The notes beneath the pieces are model-generated. The model worked only from the letters and a program-made list of their open reading frames with translations, did not search any database and had not been told where the DNA came from. The translations under genes and the position numbers were made by a program. Of a stretch of DNA of 64,000 nucleotides, positions 44,476 through 54,159 are shown piece after piece (within the stretch, counting starts at the first letter, position 1; the number at the start of each line of letters is the position of its first letter). The stretch is from Symsagittifera roscoffensis (Eukaryota > Xenacoelomorpha > Acoela > Convolutidae). Location: assembly GCF_963678635.1 (NCBI RefSeq), contig NC_087062.1, positions 47,543,283 through 47,607,282 of the forward strand. Reading direction: 5' to 3'.

Positions 44476-46374
44476 TCACTTCGACTTTGAAGGAGGTCCT
44501 GTCCAGTAAAGACAATTCGAATCAACAACTTTTAAGGTAGCCGCTTTTTTCGTCTGTTTCACAATGAAACTGTCAATTATATCCTGTTTCTTCACAATCA
44601 CGTGATTTCCTCTCCAGAATTTGACCAGCTTCAGAAACTGCAGAGTGCTCACTAGATCATTAATATGAACATGAGTCTCTTGGCTCAAGGCTTTCAACGA
44701 GCAATTGGAACCTTCGTCTAGACTCATTATCCACTTCATTATAACTTCTGTCCAGAAACTTCGGTAGCTTGCCAACCCCAGGTCACTCAGCGGCTTCTCC
44801 GGCGATCCAGGGTTTCTTCCCTCGATCTTGGACAGCAAGTAGCTGAATTCGATCATGAATCGACCGTAGCCTTGTTTTGCAAACGGAGGAAATGTGAGAA
44901 TGCAACTCAGATTGTAGTTGTAAAAAGAGTCTTTTTCTTTCGAAAAATAACCGACGATGTGACATCCTTCGTTGTCAGCCAAGGTCAGCACGTAAAACAG
45001 AAACGGCTCGACGTCATAGTAAAGAGTTTTGTGGTCGAGAAAGAGCTTCGCAAACAAGCATACGTTCTGGCAATACGCTTTGCATTGTTTACCGTCGACT
45101 TCAAAAACAGACAGATTGTTCTTTCTGTAGATTTCGTTACCGGGAGGATGTCGCCAGGAACACTTGGCCATATGCCTCCTTAGAAGCAAATCTGAATTCA
45201 TGTAGCTCATACAGTATTCACAGAGGTAGATTTTCAAGTGTTGCTGATACATTTCGGGGTAAGGACTGTTATACCAGGTTTTGATCTGACATTTTCCGAT
45301 TATGACGTACTGAATTTTGAACTCGTCGAATTTCTCTGACTCGAACTGTTTTTGTTGTTCGTAGGCCACTGCCATCTGAGCTTGTCTGAATCTTAAAAGA
45401 TCCCATTCTGAAGTTATTCCCTGGGATTCGATCAGAGCTTCTCTGTTGCTTCCATACTGCTGATTATGACTCATCCACTTCTTAACTAGCTCGTCTATAT
45501 TTTCCGGATGCTCATACTTTCGATCTTCTTTCAATTTTCCCGCATACCTTCCTGTAAACTTCATTAACTCTTCATTCGACATGTCCCCTTGTGCGATGTT
45601 AACTAGCAATTTGTCTCTCTCAGAGGTTAGCTGATCCAGTTTGATTGACAGTTCTTTCGCTTCTTCTTTTGTCATGTTGTGATACACTGGACAGCCACTG
45701 ATTGTATAATGGTTATCAAATTTCCCACTGAAATGACCCTTTGAGTCACACCCAGCAACTGGACATTTCAGTTCGCTCTCCTTCTTGCCCAGCTTCTTCA
45801 TAGACGCCGCTCCACTTTTTTGGCATTGCGAACAAGACCACAGCTTCGGATCTATGTCTGATGGCACGTCCACGCAACCTACATGTCGCTTACGATCACA
45901 CAAGCTGCAGATGATTGATTTCTCAATCTTTTCGATTTTCTTTCTACATGAACATTTTTTGCACGAGTTGCACTCCCATCGGTAACTTTTACACTGCTTG
46001 AACTTAAACGTGTCAAAATTTAAACACTTGCCATGGAATGGCGTGGAGCAAGTTGAACATGCTAGTATCATATTGTCTGAATTTTTTACACATGATTCGT
46101 TGCAAATGAAGCATTTTCGATCTAACTCAGGGTCTACGAGGATCTCTTTCGAGATATATGATTTGCGTCGTGTGATTCTGGCCCCGACGTCTGACTCACA
46201 AGGCGGCGTCACTTTGCCCGGAGGTGTCGCTTCGAACTTCTTGCCGACGTCGCATTCAGACTCAGTACTTCCGGTGGTAGAACTTGCAGACGAAGCTGCG
46301 GCACGTCTTGTTCTTTTTCTTCTGCTTTTATCTTCACTATCAGAATCAGAGGCCAATATTTTGATCCGAGGCAT
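44476..46374 (-). CDS. KAT7: KAT7/HBO1-type MYST histone acetyltransferase with tandem PHD fingers
   Basis: One coding exon, 632 residues. The protein is expected to acetylate histones H3/H4 in a nuclear complex. Domain order: a Ser/Arg-rich basic N-terminus (1-80); two adjacent PHD-type zinc modules (C88, C91, C106, C109, H114, C117, C135, C138, then C141, C143, C156, C159, H164, C167, C181, C184); a MYT1-type C2HC finger (C204, C209, H222, C228) with the KAT7 signature SKGHFSGKFDNH; and the MYST domain from about 350 (zinc C385, C388, H401, C405; autoacetylated K449 in DHKTLYYDVEPF; acetyl-CoA loop QGYGR 501-505; catalytic E526 in GSPEKPLSDLG). The end VDSNCLYWTGPPSKSK matches the KAT7 C-terminus. 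Known KAT7 proteins have the C2HC finger but no PHD fingers; tandem PHDs belong to KAT6, so the layout is odd. A 3' splice site lies 4 nt before the ATG, so an upstream untranslated exon or a trans-spliced leader is likely. Confidence 0.95.
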   Translation of the reverse strand: MPRIKILASDSDSEDKSRRKRTRRAAASSASSTTGSTESECDVGKKFEATPPGKVTPPCESDVGARITRRKSYISKEILVDPELDRKCFICNESCVKNSDNMILACSTCSTPFHGKCLNFDTFKFKQCKSYRWECNSCKKCSCRKKIEKIEKSIICSLCDRKRHVGCVDVPSDIDPKLWSCSQCQKSGAASMKKLGKKESELKCPVAGCDSKGHFSGKFDNHYTISGCPVYHNMTKEEAKELSIKLDQLTSERDKLLVNIAQGDMSNEELMKFTGRYAGKLKEDRKYEHPENIDELVKKWMSHNQQYGSNREALIESQGITSEWDLLRFRQAQMAVAYEQQKQFESEKFDEFKIQYVIIGKCQIKTWYNSPYPEMYQQHLKIYLCEYCMSYMNSDLLLRRHMAKCSWRHPPGNEIYRKNNLSVFEVDGKQCKAYCQNVCLFAKLFLDHKTLYYDVEPFLFYVLTLADNEGCHIVGYFSKEKDSFYNYNLSCILTFPPFAKQGYGRFMIEFSYLLSKIEGRNPGSPEKPLSDLGLASYRSFWTEVIMKWIMSLDEGSNCSLKALSQETHVHINDLVSTLQFLKLVKFWRGNHVIVKKQDIIDSFIVKQTKKAATLKVVDSNCLYWTGPPSKSK

Positions 46375-46386
46375 GTTTCTGAAAGT
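46372..46386 (-). promoter_or_regulatory. 3' splice acceptor abutting the KAT7 start codon
   Basis: The minus strand reads ATACTTTCAG then AAAC then ATG. This is a good pyrimidine-rich acceptor with only 4 nt between AG and the start codon. It would serve a 5'UTR intron or a spliced-leader acceptor; the sequence alone cannot tell which. Confidence 0.55.
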
Positions 46387-46399
46387 ATATCAAATATCA

Positions 46400-47025
46400 T
46401 TTCAATTCAATCTAGTCAAAAACGGCCCAAAAATTCATTTGAACTATTTTAGCCTAGAGAACGCGATGAACTTAAACAGATCGCATTTCATTGAGATTTT
46501 GCAAAATTTAGGCGAAACGGAGCATCGCACCACTAATGATAACAAGCTAATAGACAATATGAAATGAAAGCCTCTAAAAAATCAAAAAATGTATAAAAAA
46601 AAAACAGTTTCAAAATTTTCGTCTCAAAGGATGTTCAGTTTGAACAAAACAATTCCTGCAATAGAGTCGACTGCGTAAAATAAGTACTTGGAAACACTTG
46701 TCAAGCGGCAGCTAAGCCGAAAAAACTTCGGTAAGCTTCTGTTGAGCCGAAAACAAAATTGTTGTCATGAAAAGCTTCGAGCTATTAAGTTCTGAATTTT
46801 TTTTTATCATTGTGTTTCCAAAGGGGCGTTTAAAATCTGCTTATCTTCCAGCAGCGCAAAATTACATCATCAAGTCACTAAAACATAATCTGAAATCATT
46901 TAGGCTGAATGAATCTTTTAAGCCAAAAAAAAACAGGAAAATATGAGTCAAATGCGAGCGAACTGCCTACAGCACAAGACAATTCCATGATGCGCTTTTT
47001 TTAGACGGAACATTTCTCGTTTGAA
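46400..47025. other. Upstream flank of KAT7
   Basis: Contains a cggagcatcgcaccac fragment like the SINE-like end at 8.77 kb and aagccgaaaa-type short repeats near 46715-46750. No gene seen. Confidence 0.35.
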
Positions 47026-47340
47026 AAATAAAAAGTCCTGGCCAGATTCGAACTTAGAACCTTAGCCATCTCAGGCGTAGTCGCTACCTCTAGAGCAGAT
47101 GTAACGGAGACGCTAAGAAAAATGAATTAATTTATTATAAGCCAAGCTATCAAATTATTCAACTGATTGAGCTGCATAAGTTTACTCGCAAAGAGCTCTA
47201 GACTCCGATTTGATAAAGCTTGATAATTGCTGACTAAATGACTTAACGAGAAAATTAATAACTAGCAAATGTTTTATAGATGCTGCATCTACTCCGTTAT
47301 AAATGCATAAATAATATTGCATTCGGCAGCTTTTTTCGTT
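47026..47340 (-). repeat. SINE-like family S3, best copy, tRNA-derived
   Basis: Minus strand TGCTCTAGAGG (one base off the A box) near 47087-47098 and AGTTCGAATCT (B-box-like) near 47047-47057, spaced as in a tRNA. The body has gatttgataaagcttgataattgctgac and ends atctactccgttataaatg. Confidence 0.55.
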
Positions 47341-47847
47341 TCCTTAGTGACTGCGCACAAATAATTCATTATTGCAGCAGGTGATTTTACTGAAAAGCAG
47401 ATTAAGGAGTGGTGGGGCGGACGCTATCTCGCAATTCCGCAGAAACTCCATGTTTCTCAAAAAAAAAAACCTCAACTAATTCATTTTTTGCAGAAGCGAC
47501 TCAAAAAGTTGATTTATGCATTTGCGTTTAGGCTATCATAAACTGATTGCCAAAACTTGATATTTCAGATAAACAAGAGCCTGCTTTTACGAATTGCTTT
47601 TTACGTTTCAAATTTATTTATTTTCTTACGTTTCAAAATGAAACCGACTACAAAAAATTTCGAGAACAATTGAGATTCTACACTACTTTAAAATATAGAT
47701 GCTCTACTCTTCTAAATAGTACAGTCGATGTTATAGTTAGAGTCCAGATAAAAATGCAGTAAAACCCTGTCGAGACTTCTAACTTTTAGCTTAGATCTCG
47801 CGAAAAGAGGTAACAGCTGCGTAAGCAACCGCCTGTCGGACAAACAC

Positions 47848-48137
47848 CAGCGGGTTTAGAGGAGGGGGGCGTGGGGATGCTCTCCTCCCCTGAGGGATTC
47901 GACATCCAGTCTTGGACCCCCTTGGTAATATTTTGAGATATCTATTTTTGGCTGATTGGCCCTAAAATTTTCCAAAAAGAACCTAAAACGCCAGAAAATT
48001 TGAAAAAATGGGCTCTTTAAAGTGATTTGGGAGAGCTCAGAAAATCATTATGGTCGACCTAAAAAAGAAGGTCGAAAAAAAACGATTTTTTTTTAAAATC
48101 CGCCCCCCCCCCCGAGAAAATCCTAGGCCCGCCTCTG
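47848..48137. mobile_element. hAT-type MITE, copy 3 (internally deleted)
   Basis: Ends cagcgggtttagagg and cctaggcccgcctctg. The body shares agggattcgac, ccctaaaattttcc, gggagagctc and ggtcgacctaaaaaa with copy 2 but is about 140 bp shorter. Target duplication unclear. Confidence 0.75.
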
Positions 48138-48365
48138 CAAACAAATACTGAAGTTTGCAACTGTCTCGGGAATTTCCTTAATCGCTTATCAAAACATAGA
48201 ATTTTTTTTTCAATTTTTCGGCGTAATTGTTTCGAAACTAAAGCGAAGAAAATTATCGTCAAATTGCACAAATTCGCAGTTATTTAAGCGCATTTTGCAA
48301 ATATTGGTCAAAAACTACAATCAAGCTAATGAATAGAATATGGACCACACCAAAATGTGTAATTG

Positions 48366-48640
48366 CAGAGGCGGATATATGATTTTGTCGGAAATAATTT
48401 TCCGAGCTCTCAAAATACTAAAAAAATCCATTTAGCCGAAGTTTTGGCAACGGAGTTATTTTTTTTGAAACGGGCCAAAAATCATATCATTTTTACAGCG
48501 CGCGCTCCCCTCAATTCAATCTTACACTGAAGAAAAGGCAACAGCATGTAGCGCTAAATTTTAGGGCTACCTAAAATGGATGTAAAATTATCCAAGGGGG
48601 CTCTTTGGACGGCCAGGGGGTCGTATCCCAGAAAGAGCGG
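48366..48640. mobile_element. Decayed hAT-type MITE, opposite orientation
   Basis: cagaggcggatatatgattttgtcgg...ttccgagctctca...cagcgcgcgctcccctc is the reverse complement order of copies 1-3. The far end is not defined. Confidence 0.5.
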
Positions 48641-49425
48641 GCACTGGTGGGAAAAGTTATGGGTATTTGCTCTCTTCCTAAAGCCAGGTGTATAATCTTA
48701 GCAGATGCTCTTTATAATGGCCTTTGTTCATCCCCAAATTCGACAACTATGTTAAAACAAATTTGTCGTAAAGCAAAAATTGCAGATTTTGCGACACGCT
48801 ACCAAATTTCAACGCAATTCATCACGTAAACTGTGTCAGAGGAGGCCTGCTAGCTAGCCTTAAAGAACTATTTTCTAATCAATTAGAGAATTCAACTATG
48901 ATATTGACAACATACATATCTTCTAAAAATCTTTTAAAGACTACAGAATATTCTAAAATATTTTTCATTCTACACTTGAAACTCAAGATAATCGATATGG
49001 CGTCAAAAATTTATCTCAAGTTTTAACGAACCTTGACTATTCCCCCTATTGTACCTAGTATAGAATAACCATCCCTGTTAAGATCAAATTTGAAAAAAAA
49101 ATGATTACGCTGATACAAGGAACTTCAAATTTTTACATAAATTCTAAGCAACATTTTCAAAGCAAGTTTTGTTCTCCGCTTAATGAGACACCTGAAAACT
49201 ACTGGCTTAATGGTGTGCTCCCATACGATTCAGATGTTCTTTAAAAAAACTTATATAGATAACTTTAACTAGATATCGTTTGGAAACAAGATATTATTAT
49301 AATTTTCATAATTTTCTTTTGTGAAAAACATGTCGAAAAGGACAATTGAAAAATAAATAAGCATCCCATAAATGATTTACTTAGCGGTCATTGAGCCGAC
49401 AATACTAGAGCCGGAACAAAATGTT
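48641..49425. other. Gene-free stretch
   Basis: A 74-codon open frame (48605-48829) has no recognisable product. I see nothing else. Confidence 0.35.
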
Positions 49426-49429
49426 AAGC

Positions 49430-49930
49430 AAACACAAAAACGAAGCTACGCTTCGCAAACACTAGACAGAGCACGACAAAAAAGCAGCTTTAAACAGTGA
49501 AATAAAAAAATAGAAAAAACCTCAAATTGGTAAATTTCGAGACTGCGAACTCGAGATTTGGAATCTCACGCGATTCCCTCTCGACCACGAACGCTTATCA
49601 ATCGGAAAATAGTCAGAAATCGCATTTCGGATGCGATGCAGCAAAAAATGCATGTCATAAATTGGAAAACAAAGTCATATTATATATAAAATCTGCATTT
49701 TAAAAAAATGCGAGATATATTGAGATAAAAAAATTCCGAAATCAAAATTTTATCATTATGTTGTTTGATTTTGTAAAAAAGAATCACTTTTTTCGATTGA
49801 TGATTTAAAATACATGAACTGTGTTGAGTTATTACGAGCCCAATGTCACAGCACATGATATCAAAAGCCGTTAAGGTGCCACCAAAAGTGCCAACAATAT
49901 TTCCAACTTAAGTGAGAAAAAAATAATAGC
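49430..49930 (-). repeat. SINE family S2 copy
   Basis: Starts acgaagctacgcttcgcaaacac. Minus strand A box TGGTCGAGAGG (near 49580-49591) is perfect; the B box is degenerate. The body from 49650 to 49930 matches 27.83-28.11 kb, ending caatatttccaacttaagtgagaaaa. Confidence 0.65.
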
Positions 49931-50295
49931 CGAACTAAAGTCTCTAAGGTAGCTTAAGTAGGTAACTAAAATTCGCAGTGTAACTAACTCAAAGAATTGT
50001 CCCTCCTACAAAACACAAACTCTTTTACGATAATTATTCGCTCATACGACGCAATACGAAGACACAAAACCAATCTCATATAAGACGAAACGTATTAAGC
50101 AAAAAAAAAAAACTTTAAAAACACGGAATTTAAACAAAACCGAGTTGGTAAATCATAACCAAAAGGAAAGAGTTCGAATAGAACAGGCATGTAAGTTGTA
50201 GATCTGCTCAAATATTGTCTGCTAGTTGACAAAAATACAGATTCGGAGATGACTACCAATTTGAGTCAACCCCTGCGTCAGCCCCCACAACAGAA
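49931..50295. other. Gene-free stretch
   Basis: Includes a cgacgcaatacgaag...ataagacgaaacg region resembling 57310-57360. No gene seen. Confidence 0.3.
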
Positions 50296-50425
50296 AATTA
50301 ATGGAAAGAAGTCTATAACCCGATTGCAATAGCCTTGCTTATCGCAAGAGTTAAGATGTGATATAAATAAATAATAAACTTCGTCAACTTTAGCCAAAAT
50401 ATATTATACTTAATAACAGACACTG
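50296..50425. repeat. SINE-like S3 fragment
   Basis: gaagtctataacccgattgcaatagccttgcttatcgcaagagtt is the block also found at 7.77, 51.20 and 58.38 kb. Confidence 0.4.
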
Positions 50426-50679
50426 AAATTATTAAAACCCAGATGCGAAGCTGAGCTTGATTAATTGAATTTGAATTATAGTTACCAAGCCAAAAAATTA
50501 TAACTAATGAAAAAAGTTTAACTCCTTTCCCCTCAGAACGCAAAAAAAATTCTTCCTCAAACGACGCAAAAAGAGACCACTAAGCCAATATAAAATAATC
50601 CAAAACTTATTGGGTCGGGAAAACAACCAAAAAACTGAACTTTCAACAAATCGTTATCCTTACAACGTCGAAACTTTCT

Positions 50680-50806
50680 ACACTTCTACCCTCTTTGAAA
50701 TGCAAGTTACCGAAAATGTGACGCAGCAACGTAGTCTACAATATCACCTGTCCTGCGTGTAACGCAGGCTACGTCGGTCGAACGACTATAGGTGCACGCC
50801 ACTGAG
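50680..50806 (+). pseudogene. Penelope-like element endonuclease remnant (GIY-YIG N-terminus)
   Basis: The plus strand reads SNVVYNITCPACNAGYVGRTTIGARH then a stop. VVY-x-I-x-C-x2-C-x3-Y-x-G-x-T is typical of the linker and start of the GIY-YIG endonuclease in Penelope-like retroelements. Stops flank it. No reverse transcriptase is seen nearby. Confidence 0.6.
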
Positions 50807-51054
50807 AAAATAAAAATATGAGCCGAAACCATTTGGCCAGAATATAGTTTTTAAGCAGAGAAAAAACAAAAAAAAATTATTAAAAGTCGAGAAATTACAA
50901 ACAATAGAAATAAATCAAAACTCTCAAAGCAACTAACGATGAAAAATTGCGTTAAGTAAAAAACAATTATACGATGAGGCAACTAAGCCGAAAAATCATA
51001 AGCAGATAAATAACAAGCCGAAAATTTTTTAAGCGGAATATTTTGTTTGAAAAA

Positions 51055-51285
51055 CAAAAACAGGTCCTGTATGAATCTAACGTAGGACCTATGCCGTCCC
51101 AAGACGCAAAGAAATTTGAATGAATTATGAACTGAACCTAAATTTATCAATTCGCATTTTGACCACGCTGTGAACAAAAAAAAATACTGGAAAAAATGTC
51201 TAGTACCCGATTGCAGTACCCTTGCTTATTACAGGTGTAATAATATCTTGAAGTTTAGAAACAATTTAAATCTGAAATTGATAAT
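51055..51285. repeat. SINE-like S3 fragment
   Basis: caggtcctgtatgaatctaacgt is a decayed B-box region; gtctagtacccgattgcagtacccttgcttattacagg follows, as in the other S3 pieces. Confidence 0.4.
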
Positions 51286-52780
51286 AATTCAAACTTTCTC
51301 AATTGTCCTTTGCTCGCGTTTTTTTCTTGCTCTGAAAAGCTTCACTTAAGGTTTTCTCAAGTTATGCCCTTGAATTTATCGAAAAATAATTTGCAGAACA
51401 ATCGGTATGAATACATTTATATTTTTTTATATACGGAGGTTATACGTGCATGGAATTCATATGTATCGCTAAATTGCAGTCAATGTCATTTCCAGTGATC
51501 AAGCTTGAACTATGTTTAATTATCCTGAAACTGCTCTTTTCGATGTCGGAATGTAATTTTTTCCCAAATGGCAATAAAATACCTTATGAATCCCAAATTC
51601 TAACTTAATTAAAAACTACATTTTTACAATCGAGTAGGCTGCTCAAGTTCACCGATATTGCCAATAAAATTCTGCTGATTGTGAAAAAATTTTGCGTGAA
51701 AACTTGAAACTTCTGACTTCCTTGGACCAAAACTACACAGTTGCTAAAAATCGGGAAGATAAAAGTTTTGAAACAGAGCAACGAACTTTTTCACAAAAAA
51801 TCTTGCATGCAAAAAACAGCAAGTTTTTCCGACAGAAATGATGTCTCAAGGTCGCTTGAAATTCCATTTTGCATGCAAAATTCGTTCACTTCACAGATTG
51901 CATTTTACATTCATTTTCCAACTTTTTGCTACTTATAGCTTTTGTGGACCAACATATAACAAATCAGGTAAAAACGCAGCTAAAACTAATTCAAAAACAG
52001 TTCTGATATCTCGTTCTTACTTTTAAGGGCATTTCAAAGTCTAAAGGTCACAACTTTTTTCGAAAGCTTTTCCCATAAATTTGTTTTAAAATATTGTAAA
52101 ACACCGCTAAAACTCAGAGACAAGATTAATTTATAGAATTTATCGGCCAATGTCTTAAACTTTTGAGATAATTCTGCCCTTCAAGCTGAAATTTAACAAA
52201 AAATAGTTCTGAAAATTCGCGTTTGCTTTTTTGTCGGCGTTCAATGTTCTTTTCTAATTGTTCTGAATTTAAGGGCACGCAATTTCCGAAATTCAGTTGT
52301 ACTTTCAACTCTTTTTCACTGTCAAGGTTAGAATTAGTTCAGAAAATTAAGACGTTGCCCGATAAATTTGTGAAAGGTTATAATGCCGAATTGTTCGCAA
52401 TCTTTTTCGGTCAACGAAACGAAGTTGATTAGACTAAAGCTGCTCATTTTGACGTCGGATTTAAGTTTCTCACTGATTTGCACACGTAAAAGTTGTTTGC
52501 AAATTAACCTCAAATGCTACAGTTTTGACCAAATAAATTGCTTAAGTCATCGAAATTGCCAACAATTTGCAATTTACTATAAATTCTGTTTCTGAAATTA
52601 TGCACATATGAATTTCTCCGAGAAATTGCATTCATTTTGCATTGATCGTATGACATTTCAATTGCAGTTTTGATAATAAGATTGAAGTTTTAACACTATT
52701 TCACAGTGTCAAGGTCAAAATTATTTCAAAAATCTAAGACGTTTGATAAGTTTGTTAAAAGTTATACAGCTATTATAGAG
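51286..52780. other. Gene-free region with diverged inverted fragments
   Basis: Copies of a motif like aaggtcagaattatttcagaaaattaagacgttgcccgataaattt occur at about 52320 and 52709 (plus) and 52130 (reverse). They belong to the same repeat complex as the elements at 52.78-54.16 kb. Confidence 0.5.
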
Positions 52781-53312
52781 AGTTGCAAAAAGTTCGGACA
52801 GACAGAATTAATTAAAAAGAGCAACTGTCTAGACATCAACGGAAATTAAAACTGAAACAAACATAACGTTGAAAGTTCATAAAGCAGAGTTTTGCTCGAA
52901 AATTATAACCACGGCGGGCAATTGCATCCGAAGCGTCGAATAGTAAACCTTGAAACAGGAAACTACTGCTCAGGGTGGCTATTGTTTTTCTGCGATTAGT
53001 TTCCAAATTTTAAATGATTTGATCATCTTCACTACCGTTTGTTTTTTTTTGGTGCCGCCTAATCTGTTTTTTTTTCTGTGTTTCAGTTTCTAACTAATTT
53101 TGCTAAATGTTTTAAAGTAAAATCTGGATTTTCATTGCAGTATTTAAAAATTAGGCTAGCATAATCATCGGATATCCGACGATCTCGAATTTTGAGTTCG
53201 GCCAGACAAAAAATTCAAGGTTGTTCGGCTTCAGATTTTGCTTGCAAAAAAGCGTCGAAAAGCACTGATTGCTCATTTTAATTAAGTCTGTCTGTCCGAA
53301 CTTTTTGCTACT
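52781..53312. mobile_element. MITE with ~38-bp terminal inverted repeats, copy 1
   Basis: Left end agttgcaaaaagttcggacag and right end ctgtccgaactttttgctact are inverted, and the match continues inward to ttaattaaaa. Outside it the flanks (aattatttca...acg...gataa) are themselves inverted, so the foldback extends to about 52705-53385. TA lies near both ends, suggesting Tc1/mariner type. No coding capacity seen. Confidence 0.75.
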
Positions 53313-53613
53313 AATTATAACAAATTTATCGGACAACGTAATAAATTTTTGAAATAATTCTGACCTTCAAATTTAAGCTAATCGAAATATTTCTCTGAAA
53401 TTTCGCGTTTGGCTTTTAAAGTGATTTGATGGTTTTTTTTGCTCTCAAAACGTGCATGGCAAATCGTTGTTGAATGACAAAGTTTTTTTCCATTGTCTTC
53501 TTGAAATAAGGAAAAATGAAACTCTTCGAAAAAGCGCAATCATTTTGCATGGCTCTTTTGTCAGTTCAAATGCAGTTTTGAAAATTCGATTGCAATTTTA
53601 ACTCCATTTACAG

Positions 53614-54159
53614 AGTTGCAAAAAGTTCGGAGAGACAGAATTAATTAAAAAGAGCAACTGTCCAGACATCAAAAGAAATTAAAACTGAAATAAACATAAC
53701 GTCGAAAGTTCATAAATAAAGCAGATTTTGGCTCAAAATCGATAACCACCGCGGACAATTGCATCCGAAGCGTCGAATAGTAAACATTGAAACAGGAAAA
53801 TATTGCTCAGGGTGGCTAATTTTTTTCCGTGATTAGTTTCCAAATTTTGAACGATTTGATTATTTTCACTTCCGTTTGCTTTTTTGCGGCGGCCTAATCT
53901 GCTTTTTTTTGTTAAGACAAACTCTAGAATTCGCTTTTTCAACTAACTTTACTAACTGCTTTATAGTAAAATGTGGATGTTCATCGCAGAATTTAAAATT
54001 TAGGCTAGCAAAGTCATTGGGTAATTGACAATCTCGCATTTTGAATTTGATCTGACAAAAATCAAGGTTGTTCGGCTTCAGATTTTGCATGCAAAAAAAC
54101 GTCGAAAAGCACTGATTGCTCATTTTAATTAATTCTGTCTGTCTGAACTTTTTGCGACT
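53614..54159. mobile_element. MITE with ~38-bp terminal inverted repeats, copy 2
   Basis: Same ends and body as copy 1 (ataaccaccgcggacaattgcatccgaagcgtcgaatagtaaac; ctcagggtggcta), 830 bp further on. Confidence 0.78.

Noticed and set aside
45998-46567. 189-codon plus-strand frame opposite the KAT7 N-terminus
   Set aside because: Shadow of the KAT7 reading frame; no homology by eye.
48605-48829. 74-codon plus-strand frame as a gene
   Set aside because: No recognisable motifs and no splice context; begins next to a decayed MITE.
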